A DNA stretch of 13,044 nt from Bradyrhizobium sp. (GCA_025960445.1 JAICIT010000020.1:1-13044); one strand, 5' to 3'. Positions 1 through 7,693 are shown, numbered from the stretch's first letter. Program-made: numbers and translations. Notes: a model not told the origin generated them from the letters alone.

Positions 1-492
1 CATCTGCGCGGCCCGATCTATGGCGTGCTGGGCAATCATGACACGATCCAGATGGTTCCCGGGCTCGAAGCGATGGGGATGCGAATATTGATCAACGAGT
101 GCGAGGTGATCTCGCGCGAGAACGAGCAGATTTTTCTGGCCGGAGTCGATGACGCGCACTTTTATCGAATGGATAATATCGAAAAGGCCTCGCTGCAGAT
201 CCCGGATGGGGCGTTCTCGATTTTGCTGTCACATACGCCTGAGATTTACCGTCAAGCTGCTCACGCACAGTTCAGCCTGATGCTGAGTGGGCACACCCAC
301 GGGGGTCAGATTTGTTTGCCTGGATCGATTCCGATCACGCTGGAGTCGGCGCTGCCCAGACGGATGGGGGCGGGTGCCTGGCAACACCAGAATATGATGG
401 GCTACACATCGGTAGGAGCGGGCTCGAGTGTCGTTCCCGTACGCCTCAATTGTCCGCCGGAAATCACCCTGCATTGTCTTCGCCGCGGCTGA
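1..492 (+). CDS. Metallophosphoesterase (calcineurin-like), C-terminal part
   Basis: The reading frame is open from the first base of the window, so the N-terminus lies upstream. Seen: GNHD at bases 31-42, a histidine in LLSHTPE near base 232, and GHTHGGQ at 289-309. These are the later metal-binding blocks of the calcineurin-like phosphoesterase superfamily, whose members use two divalent metals to hydrolyse phosphomono- or phosphodiesters. The GHTHGGQ ending and short tail resemble the YkuE-like branch, whose members often act at the membrane surface, but the first DxH block and any signal or membrane anchor are outside the window. The substrate cannot be deduced. The gene ends 20 bases before the convergent end of the CarS-like gene. 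The fold assignment is firm. Confidence 0.9.
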   Translation, partial: HLRGPIYGVLGNHDTIQMVPGLEAMGMRILINECEVISRENEQIFLAGVDDAHFYRMDNIEKASLQIPDGAFSILLSHTPEIYRQAAHAQFSLMLSGHTHGGQICLPGSIPITLESALPRRMGAGAWQHQNMMGYTSVGAGSSVVPVRLNCPPEITLHCLRRG

Positions 493-512
493 TCGGCTTC
501 GGGAATGCTCGG

Positions 513-1001
513 TCAATAAGGCACGTCGCGAAGATGGATACGGTACAGGAGGCGCGACAGCGCCAGTTCGCCGCCAAAAAACATGGTGACACCAAGCGCG
601 ACATCGGTAGGGGTCAATGAAAGCGTGTCGCGGCATGCCAGCATCGCAAGCAGGGATTCGGGGATCTGATCGACGCCCAGCGCCTGGCTGCTCGGCGGCA
701 TATTGAGCCGACGTTTGACAAAACTGGAGATCAGGTCGCCAGCCATCGCAGCGCTGCCGATCTTGGCGCCAGTCTTCGGTTCTACACCGAGAAGCGGCGA
801 AGCCGCTGCGGTTGCGAGGACGGCCGCCGCAACGCCGCGAAATGTTTTCGATGGCCCGAACAGCGGCTGCCCGTCAGAAAGCATCTGGCCCGAGTCCAGC
901 GGGATGGAAAAACGTCGACCGCAAATCTTCTTGGCGAGGACGGGTGCGCCGTTCGCCACGATCAATAACGCCATCATTCGCAAGATCGCGGAATTGTGCA
1001 T
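513..1001 (-). CDS. CDP-archaeol synthase-like (CarS / DUF46) membrane protein
   Basis: A 162-residue hydrophobic protein. Seen: VANGAPVLAKK at residues 15-25, DGQPLFGPSKTFRG at 43-56, AGDLISSFVKRRL at 87-99 and DQIPESL at 111-117. This order of motifs matches the CDP-archaeol synthase family, in which CTP and a lipid alcohol phosphate give a CDP-activated lipid. The Asp of the GDLISSF block and the Asp of DQ are probably the metal-binding residues. Archaeal enzymes read GPGKT where this one reads GPSKT. Four to five membrane segments are visible. Bacteria lack archaeol, so the true substrate in such bacterial homologues is unclear; activation of another lipid or isoprenoid phosphate is an inference. 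The start used is the first ATG. Later ATGs at residues 9 and 10 would leave room for a leader, which the first does not. Confidence 0.8.
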   Translation of the reverse strand: MHNSAILRMMALLIVANGAPVLAKKICGRRFSIPLDSGQMLSDGQPLFGPSKTFRGVAAAVLATAAASPLLGVEPKTGAKIGSAAMAGDLISSFVKRRLNMPPSSQALGVDQIPESLLAMLACRDTLSLTPTDVALGVTMFFGGELALSRLLYRIHLRDVPY

Positions 1002-1391
1002 CTGTCTAAATTATAGCGCCCCCGACCTATCGTTATTCATTTCAAGGTCGAATGGTTCCAGAACTTGCTTTGCGCATCACACTCGCGAACGTGTCGGCTT
1101 CGCAGCACGCCGCGGCCGGTCGAAAGCCCTTTGGGAACTTTTCCAGAGGTCCAGCATTGAAAACCTTGCTCCGATGAGGGGTGAACCCCGGATGGAATGG
1201 CCGCCACAACCACGCGCACCTTTGATCCGACCTCGGAAGAAATATTATTTATTCCGCGTCTGGTCGGGGGCCAAGATACGGTTCTGATCGTGGAATTTCT
1301 GCACATCGCAACCGGCAAGCTCCGAAATGTTCTGACGGTTTGCTCGCGCCTTGCGGTTGGCTTGCGCGATTGGCTCTATGACCCGAGCTTC
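1002..1391. other. Divergent intergenic region, about 390 bases, no convincing gene
   Basis: This lies between the start of the CarS-like gene (minus) and the core of the small uncharacterised gene (plus). A plus frame is open from an ATG at 1197 and could extend the next gene by 65 codons. That stretch has a third-position GC of only about 63 percent by my count and contains rare codons such as ATA and TTA, so it looks less like coding DNA than the downstream codons. No tRNA, repeat array or mobile-element end was seen. It probably holds divergent promoters. Confidence 0.5.
1010..1015 (-). promoter_or_regulatory. Possible -10 element of the CarS-like gene
   Basis: The minus strand carries a perfect TATAAT ending 8 bases before the first ATG of the CarS-like gene. 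No good TTGACA lies at 16-18 bases spacing; the closest hexamers are weak. If it works, transcription would start at or next to the ATG, giving a nearly leaderless mRNA, or the true start is the ATG at residue 9 or 10. A perfect hexamer in GC-rich DNA is suggestive but not proof. Confidence 0.35.
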
Positions 1392-1700
1392 ATGAACGAA
1401 ACCGAAGCGCGTGGGCTGAAGCTCATGAAGGATTGGCTATCCGAGGAGCAGCTGGCGCAGTACGACAAGCACAACTACTTCGACGTCACCGGATGTCACA
1501 GCGGAAAGCGCTACCGTATACGCCACGGTACTGGCGCCAACGTTTATGAGCTCGACGATGCCGGGCGGCCGCGCGCGGGCTGGTGTTTTGTGCCAAAGGA
1601 TTACCTCGTCGCCGGCGATGTCATGCTCGCGCAAAAGATTGCGCTGGAAACCGACGAGCGGGGCACCCTGGCGGTCGCGAATAATTTCTTGCCTAGATAA
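1392..1700 (+). CDS. Small conserved protein of unknown function
   Basis: About 102 residues from the ATG at 1392. I do not recognise a named domain. The sequence resembles small hypothetical proteins I recall from Bradyrhizobium-type genomes, with an N-terminal EARGLKLMKDWL helix, a central TGCHSGKRYRIRHG block followed by NVYELD, and a C-terminal CFVPKDYLVAGDVMLAQK block. It is soluble, has two cysteines (TGCH and WCF) and no signal peptide. The frame is open back to an ATG at 1197, which would add 65 residues. The later start is preferred because the extension has weaker codon bias and the core begins right after it, but no good ribosome binding site precedes 1392, so the start is uncertain. 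The gene ends 90 bases before the convergent ABC-F gene and has no partner in an operon. Confidence 0.65.
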   Translation: MNETEARGLKLMKDWLSEEQLAQYDKHNYFDVTGCHSGKRYRIRHGTGANVYELDDAGRPRAGWCFVPKDYLVAGDVMLAQKIALETDERGTLAVANNFLPR

Positions 1701-1742
1701 TCGCCAACCCTAGATAGCCCCCAACACAATCTAGCTGTTTAG

Positions 1743-1771
1743 GCCGGTGCGGTCTGTGGTGTCGCATCGGC
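1743..1771. terminator. Hairpin between convergent genes, possible terminator
   Basis: GCCGGTGCG at 1743-1751 pairs with CGCATCGGC at 1763-1771, a 9-base-pair stem with one G-U on the plus-strand RNA and an 11-base loop. It lies between the 3' ends of the small uncharacterised gene and the ABC-F gene, where a terminator is expected. Neither side carries a clear U-tract, so it may only be an RNA-stabilising stem or a factor-dependent site. Confidence 0.35.
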
Positions 1772-1789
1772 AAAATACGTGGGGTCGCT

Positions 1790-3412
1790 TCAGCTACGCA
1801 GGCCCGGAGCTTCCTGCCCGGTGCGCGCCACATATTCGGTGTAGCCGCCGCCATACTGGTGAATGCCTTCTGGCGTGAGCTCAAGTACGCGGTTGGAAAG
1901 CGCAGACAGGAAATGCCGGTCGTGCGAGACGAACAGCATGGTGCCCTCGTATTCCGACAGAGCCCCGATAAGCATCTCCTTGGTCGCCATATCCAGGTGG
2001 TTGGTAGGCTCGTCCAGCACGAGGAAGTTCGGCGGGTCGTAAAGCATTTTCGCCATCACCAGCCGCGCCTTCTCGCCGCCCGAGAGCACCCGGCACTTCT
2101 TTTCAACGTCATCGCCGGAGAATCCGAAGCAGCCGGCGAGCGCGCGCAGCGAGCCCTGACCAGCCTGCGGAAAGGAGTCCTCCAAAGACTCGAACACCGT
2201 GCGCTCGCCGTCCAAGAGGTCCATTGCGTGCTGCGCGAAGTAGCCCATCTTCACGCTGCCTCCGAGCGCGACGGTGCCGTCATCCGGCGGCGTGGAGCCC
2301 GCCACCAGCTTCAACAGCGTGGATTTACCGGCGCCGTTGACGCCCATCACGCACCAGCGTTCCCGGCGGCGCACCATGAAATCCAGCCCGTCATAAATTC
2401 GTCTGACGCCGTAGGCCTTCTGCACGCTTTTGAGGCTGACCACGTCTTCGCCGGAGCGCGGCGCCGGCAGGAAATCAAATGAGACGGTCTGGCGACGCCT
2501 GGGCGGCTCGACCCGTTCGATCTTTTCGAGCTTCTTCACCCGGCTCTGTACCTGGGCGGCGTGCGAAGCCCGCGCCTTGAAGCGTTCAATGAATTTGATC
2601 TCCTTCGCAAGCATCGCCTGCTGACGTTCGAACTGCGCTTGCTGCTGCTTCTCATTCATCGCGCGTTGTTGTTCGTAGAACTCGTAATCGCCCGAATACG
2701 TCGTCAGCGCGCCGCCATCGATCTCGACCACCTTGTTGATGATGCGGTTCATGAATTCGCGGTCGTGCGAGGTCATCAACAGTGCGCCCTCGTAGCCCCT
2801 CAGGAACTGCTCCAGCCAGATCAGGCTTTCGAGATCCAGATGGTTACTGGGCTCGTCCAGCAGCATGGCATCGGGACGCATCAGCAGGATGCGGCCGAGC
2901 GCGACGCGCATTTTCCAGCCGCCCGACAACGCGCCGACGTCGCTGTCCATCATCTCCTGGCTGAAGCTCAACCCGGCGAGCACCTCGCGTGCTCGGCCTT
3001 CAAGCGCGTAGCCGTCGAGTTCCTCGAAGCGCGCCTGCACCTCGCCGTAGCGCGCGATAATTACTTCCATGGCATCGGCCCGCGCCGGATCCGCCATCGC
3101 GACTTCCAACTGCTTTAGCTCGCCCGCGACGGCGCTGACCGGACCGGCGCCGTCCATCACCTCGGATACCGCGCTACGGCCGGACATCTCGCCGACGTCC
3201 TGACTGAAATAGCCAATCGTGACGCCCCGATCGACGGCCACCTGGCCCTCATCGGGCTGCTCCTGGCCTGTGATCATTCGGAACAGGGTTGTCTTGCCGG
3301 CGCCATTGGGGCCGACCAGCCCAATCTTTTCGCCCTTCTGGAGCGCCGCGGACGCTTCGATGAAGAGAATCTGGTGACCGATTTGTTTGCTGACGTTGTC
3401 GAGACGGATCAT
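1790..3412 (-). CDS. ABC-F family ATP-binding protein
   Basis: 540 residues with two complete ATP-binding cassettes and no membrane segments. First cassette: Walker A GPNGAGKT at 34-41, signature LSGGWKMR at 162-169, Walker B with DEPSNHLD ending at 193, switch His at 216. Second cassette: GVNGAGKST at 357-365, LSGGEKAR at 443-450, DEPTNHLD ending at 474, His at 497. Between them, residues about 245-305 form a charged, Gln/Lys/Arg-rich linker typical of the ABC-F P-site tRNA interaction motif. ABC-F proteins bind the ribosomal E site and relieve stalled translation or protect from antibiotics; they are not transporters. The length fits YbiT-like housekeeping members (530-560 residues) better than Uup or YheS, which carry C-terminal extensions, but I cannot fix the subfamily. 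The ATG at 3412 has an AGGG about 11 bases upstream. It appears to be a single-gene unit. Confidence 0.93.
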   Translation of the reverse strand: MIRLDNVSKQIGHQILFIEASAALQKGEKIGLVGPNGAGKTTLFRMITGQEQPDEGQVAVDRGVTIGYFSQDVGEMSGRSAVSEVMDGAGPVSAVAGELKQLEVAMADPARADAMEVIIARYGEVQARFEELDGYALEGRAREVLAGLSFSQEMMDSDVGALSGGWKMRVALGRILLMRPDAMLLDEPSNHLDLESLIWLEQFLRGYEGALLMTSHDREFMNRIINKVVEIDGGALTTYSGDYEFYEQQRAMNEKQQQAQFERQQAMLAKEIKFIERFKARASHAAQVQSRVKKLEKIERVEPPRRRQTVSFDFLPAPRSGEDVVSLKSVQKAYGVRRIYDGLDFMVRRRERWCVMGVNGAGKSTLLKLVAGSTPPDDGTVALGGSVKMGYFAQHAMDLLDGERTVFESLEDSFPQAGQGSLRALAGCFGFSGDDVEKKCRVLSGGEKARLVMAKMLYDPPNFLVLDEPTNHLDMATKEMLIGALSEYEGTMLFVSHDRHFLSALSNRVLELTPEGIHQYGGGYTEYVARTGQEAPGLRS

Positions 3413-3524
3413 TCTGCTAATTGCCCTGAAAGTTTGGGCCGTGCTTATGCCATGTGCGGCGCCAACGAAAGAGTTTCCCGCCGATCGGCTTTGTGGCCGT
3501 TATTGCTCAGATGCGCGCAGGGGC

Positions 3525-4856
3525 CTACCCCAAAGGCGTGCCGGTTATGCACAACAGCACGGGGCCGGCAATCAGGAAGACCAGCAAAATGGCGCGGGCG
3601 GATGGCTGTTTGACTGCTTCGAGCAAGGCCAAGCCGGCGAGCGGAACCAGCGCTGCCAACGGTAAATAGTAGCGCGGGTATGCGCTTGTCAGCCAACCGA
3701 ACTCGGTATGCAGCCGATAAGCGTAGATGCCGTGAACCAGGAATGTCACGGCGAACGCCAGCCCCAGGGCCACGATCAGCACGTGGAGCGAAGCCGGCTG
3801 TTGCTGCGCGATCCGCCGCGCGGAAACGAAAATTCCGGCGAAGGCACAGAGCACAGTCACGATCGGGATTGCCAGTGCGGCGTAGTTCAGCGCGTTGCGC
3901 GGCTTCAATGTCGGGATCCATTCGAGCACAAACTCCGACAGGAAATGTGCCGCAAAGCGCAAAGCCGGCATCCGCTCGGCGCCATCCCAGCCGACGGCGA
4001 TCGCGCCCGCCTTGATCATCGCGATTTGTCCAGCGGTCCGCGGCGTCGGACTGCCATATTGCGCCAGCAGCGCGATATACGGCGCAGCCGCCACCAGCAT
4101 TGCGACTGCGATCAGCACAATCGATCGAGGCTGCAGCCGACCCTGCCAGAGCAACCAGAGCGACACGCCCGCTATGAGCCCCCCAGTCAATAGCAGCGCA
4201 GTGAATTTTGCCCATGATGCCAGGATTACCCCTGCGAGTGCAGCCATTAGCCAGCCGCGTCTTCCGGTGACCAGAAGCTGATAGGCGGCCAGAGTAGCAA
4301 TTCCACCACCGCCGAACGCCGCGTTGTCGTTGTTAATGGCGCCAGCAAGCGGCGCCAGCACCGGAATGCAGGCGAGAGGCACTAGGTAAGCGTAGAGCGT
4401 GAGCCGCGGCAGGTTGGCCATGATGCCGATCGCCATGAGAGCTGTCAGCCCGATTGCCCCAAGCGCCACGTTGATCAGCCGGTGAATGATGATGGCCTGA
4501 GGATGATCTTCCAGGTCGGGACCGATCCACGCCAGCAGCAAGTAGTAGAGCGAGGGATGATCAAGATAGTTCGCCTCACCCGTGAAGCGGAAGGTCGACG
4601 GGTCCAGCATTCGCATGTCTGCGAATGCAGGCCATCCTTCACCGGAGTGTTGGAGATGCGCGACATACGACGCGTGCGCCACTTCATCGAAGCCGCGCGT
4701 AACGTCCTTGCGGATCGCGCTGAGAGTAGCGGCAAGCACGAAAAGTGAAAGCACGAACGCGCAAATGTGCCAACCACTTTTGGCAACGAGCACATTCCGT
4801 CGGCTATGGGGCGAGGCGCAAACGTCGTTGAGCGTTGACATCGGAGTACCGTGCAC
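3525..4856 (-). CDS. GT-C type integral membrane glycosyltransferase (ArnT/PMT-like), putative
   Basis: 443 residues with roughly ten or more membrane segments spread from residue 30 to the C-terminus. Seen: an acidic pair in GFDEVAHASYV at residues 55-65 in the first large loop after the first membrane segment, YLDHPSLYYLLLAW at 97-110, and NNDN at 175-178. A DE or DD motif in the first loop and an HP.LYY motif are marks of GT-C glycosyltransferases (families such as PMT, ArnT and DUF2142-like), which use polyprenyl-phosphate sugars at the outer face of the inner membrane. Donor and acceptor are unknown. The start chosen is a GTG 6 bases after the stop of the upstream STT3-like gene, with an AGG 5 bases before it; an ATG at 4841 is an alternative. 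The tight spacing indicates a shared operon with coupled translation. Confidence 0.72.
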   Translation of the reverse strand: MHGTPMSTLNDVCASPHSRRNVLVAKSGWHICAFVLSLFVLAATLSAIRKDVTRGFDEVAHASYVAHLQHSGEGWPAFADMRMLDPSTFRFTGEANYLDHPSLYYLLLAWIGPDLEDHPQAIIIHRLINVALGAIGLTALMAIGIMANLPRLTLYAYLVPLACIPVLAPLAGAINNDNAAFGGGGIATLAAYQLLVTGRRGWLMAALAGVILASWAKFTALLLTGGLIAGVSLWLLWQGRLQPRSIVLIAVAMLVAAAPYIALLAQYGSPTPRTAGQIAMIKAGAIAVGWDGAERMPALRFAAHFLSEFVLEWIPTLKPRNALNYAALAIPIVTVLCAFAGIFVSARRIAQQQPASLHVLIVALGLAFAVTFLVHGIYAYRLHTEFGWLTSAYPRYYLPLAALVPLAGLALLEAVKQPSARAILLVFLIAGPVLLCITGTPLG

Positions 4857-4862
4857 CTCGGC

Positions 4863-6665
4863 CTATCGCCGCACGCGCCACACGGAGATATCGCGCACGG
4901 GCTTGAGATCGAGCGGCTCGAGGAATTCAGGTGTTTCGCCGCGGCCGAGCCGCGCGGCCAATCCCTCCGGCGCAAGTCTGACAAGATCCAGGTCCGGAGC
5001 TGCCGAGCAGGTGACGACATAATCGACGCCACGCTCTGCCAGCATTTGACGCGCAGTAGGTAGCGGCGCCAGCATCAGCTTGAGCATCGCGGCATTGCCA
5101 TCGTTATTCCGATGATATGGCGCGGCAAAAACTGCGTGATCGGTCTCCAGAAGAATCGCCGGTCCGAGATCGATCGGCGCCATGACACGTCCTCTCGGAA
5201 GCTTGATCATGGAAGCGACATCGGACACCTTCTGACACTTGGACTCGTGTATATCGGCGATTGCCATTCTTGGTGCGATGAACTCGATCAACACTCTTGC
5301 CGAGAGGCCAAACAGTGCAAGGCTTGCGGGTGACGCCGCAACTGCCAAAAGGATCAGGCTTCGTCCAGCGGCGCGCGCTGGCCACAGAACGGCGAGGCTC
5401 GCCGCAAAAATCGGAGCTGCCAGCATCGAAGCCGCCGCTGCGGCCCGTATCTCCCAAACGCTAAGCGCGGTCAGCGCGGCAAGCGCCACGATGCCGACGA
5501 TCCAGCGGAAGCGCGCAACCGGATCGGACTTGATCAGCGCAGCCAAAGCGAAACCCATCGTCATCAGCGGGAACCCGTAGAAGCCGAGAATTTTTTGCGG
5601 CATGAGCTGCAGCATCGTTCGGAGCGATATGGATTCGGCGACCCTGTCGACCCACAGCGATATAACGAGCGGATCAAGCTGGCCATAAGGCGACGCAATG
5701 CATCCCGAATACAGCGACAGGAACACTGCAAGCAATGCAATCGCCAAGGCGACGCCGGTCACCAGCCGCAGGCGCAGCGCCGAGTAGTAACGATCAATCT
5801 CGGCCATGATCACCAGACTGACGCCGCCTCCGGCCACCAGGAGCAGAACTGGCCCCCCGAAGGCATCGCAGACCGGCGAAGCCAGCGAAGGCAGCGGGAC
5901 CAATGCCGCCGCGAGCACGAGTGACGCCGCCGCCAGCGCCGCGCCGAAGGCGCCGATCTGTCGTGAAACCGATGCGCCGCGCCAAATAAAAAGGCCAAAC
6001 ACAGCGATACCGATCGGCAGGATCGCCGGGAGCATTTCAATTCCAATTGCCAATGATAACGAAGCAACCGCCCCTGCCATGGCCGCCTTGACGGTGCTCC
6101 GCTCGATTTCTGACACCAGAAGGATCAGGGCGAGCAATAAAGCGATCTGCGCGTTGTGGTGATCAATCGCACCCGGCCGGAAATGGATGAGTGCCGGCGC
6201 GGATAGCACCGCCAGCAGGACCGCAGTGATCTGCGAGCCCGTCGCCTTGTTGCTCAGGACTTCTGCGATCGACGCGATAAGCGCAAGCACCGCGGCAAAA
6301 ATTGCGACAGGCCAAACAAATACAGTCAGTGCTTCTGCGCCGTGCATACCAGCCAAGGGTCTCAGCATCAGGATCAATGCGGCGAGCGGCGCGTCGATGA
6401 CGCGCGACCAATGCATCGATGCGCCGGGGGGGTCCAACCGATGTTGGACCAGGTCAAACCAGCCTTGGCCTCCGATCAAGTCGCGGACCTGAACGAGCCG
6501 CATGGCATCATCCGTTGATAGCGCATCGAAGATGCCGGCGCTTATCGCGGGCAGCCCAAGCGCAACTGTCGCCGCAAGCCACAGCACTACCATCAGGATG
6601 CCTGGATTCACGTTGAGCCGTTCTTCCGGCGCGGCTTGGTCCGTCAACGAGCTAAGGCTGGACAT
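4863..6665 (-). CDS. STT3-like GT-C membrane protein, putative oligosaccharyl/glycosyl transferase
   Basis: 600 residues from the ATG at 6665. About a dozen membrane segments fill residues 20-465, followed by a soluble C-terminal domain of about 130 residues with two cysteines (CQKVSD and VTCSAAP). Seen: TDDAMRLVQVRDL at 51-63 in the first outer loop, MHWSR at 84-88, and IDHHNAQ at 167-173. A first-loop acidic motif plus a later DHH motif recalls STT3/PglB oligosaccharyltransferases, though no WWDYG-type motif is present in the C-terminal domain. Transfer of a lipid-linked sugar is therefore an inference. The frame is open to a GTG at 6755, but conserved-looking sequence begins only after residue 20 of the shorter form, and the extra N-terminus is Arg-rich and unlike a membrane protein start. 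It is first in a two-gene operon with the ArnT-like gene. Confidence 0.7.
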   Translation of the reverse strand: MSSLSSLTDQAAPEERLNVNPGILMVVLWLAATVALGLPAISAGIFDALSTDDAMRLVQVRDLIGGQGWFDLVQHRLDPPGASMHWSRVIDAPLAALILMLRPLAGMHGAEALTVFVWPVAIFAAVLALIASIAEVLSNKATGSQITAVLLAVLSAPALIHFRPGAIDHHNAQIALLLALILLVSEIERSTVKAAMAGAVASLSLAIGIEMLPAILPIGIAVFGLFIWRGASVSRQIGAFGAALAAASLVLAAALVPLPSLASPVCDAFGGPVLLLVAGGGVSLVIMAEIDRYYSALRLRLVTGVALAIALLAVFLSLYSGCIASPYGQLDPLVISLWVDRVAESISLRTMLQLMPQKILGFYGFPLMTMGFALAALIKSDPVARFRWIVGIVALAALTALSVWEIRAAAAASMLAAPIFAASLAVLWPARAAGRSLILLAVAASPASLALFGLSARVLIEFIAPRMAIADIHESKCQKVSDVASMIKLPRGRVMAPIDLGPAILLETDHAVFAAPYHRNNDGNAAMLKLMLAPLPTARQMLAERGVDYVVTCSAAPDLDLVRLAPEGLAARLGRGETPEFLEPLDLKPVRDISVWRVRR

Positions 6666-6760
6666 GGCGTACTCATTGTTATCGAGGCGGCGAAGGTCAG
6701 GGCAACGGAAGGACGGCTGGAGGGTCATGCGGCCGCGCACTCGCGCAGCCCGCACTCTGC

Positions 6761-6795
6761 TACGGCAGCCGTAAATAAGTCCTGTGCGGCCGCAC
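6761..6795. promoter_or_regulatory. Two perfect palindromes in the divergent promoter region
   Basis: TACGGC-A-GCCGTA (6761-6773) and GTGCGGCCGCAC (6784-6795) are both perfect inverted repeats. Their centres lie about 22 bases apart, roughly two turns of the helix, between the minus-strand GT-C operon and the plus-strand methyltransferase gene. This is what a pair of dimer-binding sites for a regulator looks like. A further GCGGCCGC sits at 6729-6736. No convincing -35/-10 pair was found beside them, and in GC-rich DNA short palindromes can arise by chance. Confidence 0.35.
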
Positions 6796-6961
6796 TTCCC
6801 CGCAGCTCGTTAGGGGGCGGGAAACAAACCGGTGATAGATCAGCCGAAGCACTGGAAAGGGCGCTTTAACCTGTGCGCGTGAGATCCAAATCCAACGAGC
6901 CGCCGAACGCTCCGGGCTCGGGTGAATGTCTTTCGAGGCAATCCAAAAGGGTAAATTTTCT

Positions 6962-7693
6962 ATGACGCGGATAGGCACTCGAGCGGAGGTCTGGTTTTCC
7001 AACGTCGTTGCTTCTTTTGCGCGCTATGTCGCCGAAAGAACCATCTCCGAGTCCGTTCCGATGCTCATGCGCCACGACGCCGTCGTGGACTCCTTTAACT
7101 ACGCAAAAGAAAACATGAAAGGCTCGTATTCCTTTCTGGATCGATTTGCCGGTCTGACCCTTTCGATCGAGGAGGCGAGGCGGCGTTTTCCGTCCCGGAA
7201 GTCAGTCCTGGAATTCGGCGTCTATAAGGGTGGAATGATTAACTATCAGGCCAGGAAGTTTCCCGATTTGCATTTTACCGGCTTCGACAGCTTCCAAGGC
7301 CTACAAGAACAGTGGAGCGGAATGGCTCCCGAAAAGACCTTCGATCTTGGTGGCAAGCTGCCAAAGCTTCGAGGCAATGTCAGCTTGATAAAGGGATGGT
7401 TCGCGGAATCAGGATCCCGCTGGAAAGCGGACAACCCTGCCTCCGAAACTCCGCTGTTGGTGCACGTTGATTGCGATACCTACGCCGCAACGGTTGATGT
7501 GCTGCAATTCTGCGCCGATTATGTCGAACACGGACTCATTCTTCATTTTGACGATTACTTTGGCTTTCCCGATTGGCGGGAGGGCGGGTTCAAGGCGCTT
7601 AAGCAAATTTCGGAACAGAACCGCTGGCAGCTGACCTATCTGGCTTACGGGACAAAAGAAGTCGCGGTTCTGGCGGAAGCGAACGCTGGCTAA
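6962..7693 (+). CDS. TylF/MycF-like SAM-dependent O-methyltransferase
   Basis: 243 residues from the ATG at 6962, chosen because AGGG stands 10 bases upstream; an in-frame ATG at 6926 would add 12 residues but has a GGG only 3 bases away. Seen: the SAM-binding glycine loop LEFGVYKGG at residues 83-91, GFDSFQGL at 107-114, VHVDCDTYAAT at 167-177 and HFDDYFGFPDW at 195-205. The last two blocks hold the acidic residues that bind a divalent metal in TylF and MycF, which methylate hydroxyls on sugars of macrolides. Related proteins in non-producers often modify surface polysaccharides. The sugar or other acceptor is unknown here. It diverges from the GT-C operon and precedes the FAD protein on the same strand, so a role in the same glycan is a reasonable inference. 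Confidence 0.82.
   Translation: MTRIGTRAEVWFSNVVASFARYVAERTISESVPMLMRHDAVVDSFNYAKENMKGSYSFLDRFAGLTLSIEEARRRFPSRKSVLEFGVYKGGMINYQARKFPDLHFTGFDSFQGLQEQWSGMAPEKTFDLGGKLPKLRGNVSLIKGWFAESGSRWKADNPASETPLLVHVDCDTYAATVDVLQFCADYVEHGLILHFDDYFGFPDWREGGFKALKQISEQNRWQLTYLAYGTKEVAVLAEANAG

Noticed and set aside
1197..1391. 65-codon N-terminal extension of the small uncharacterised gene
   Set aside because: Its codon use is weaker than that of the downstream core and it shows no motif. It is kept as an alternative start only.
1859..3118. Two plus-strand open frames opposite the ABC-F gene
   Set aside because: Both are antisense to complete Walker and signature motifs and have His/Arg/Leu-rich composition typical of non-coding mirror frames.
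6666..6755. 30-codon extension of the STT3-like gene to a GTG
   Set aside because: The peptide is Arg-rich and unlike the start of a polytopic membrane protein, and it would run across the divergent regulatory region.
6729..6793. GCGGCCGC (8-base restriction-type site) occurring twice
   Set aside because: In GC-rich DNA this octamer is expected now and then. Only the longer palindromes around it were considered further.
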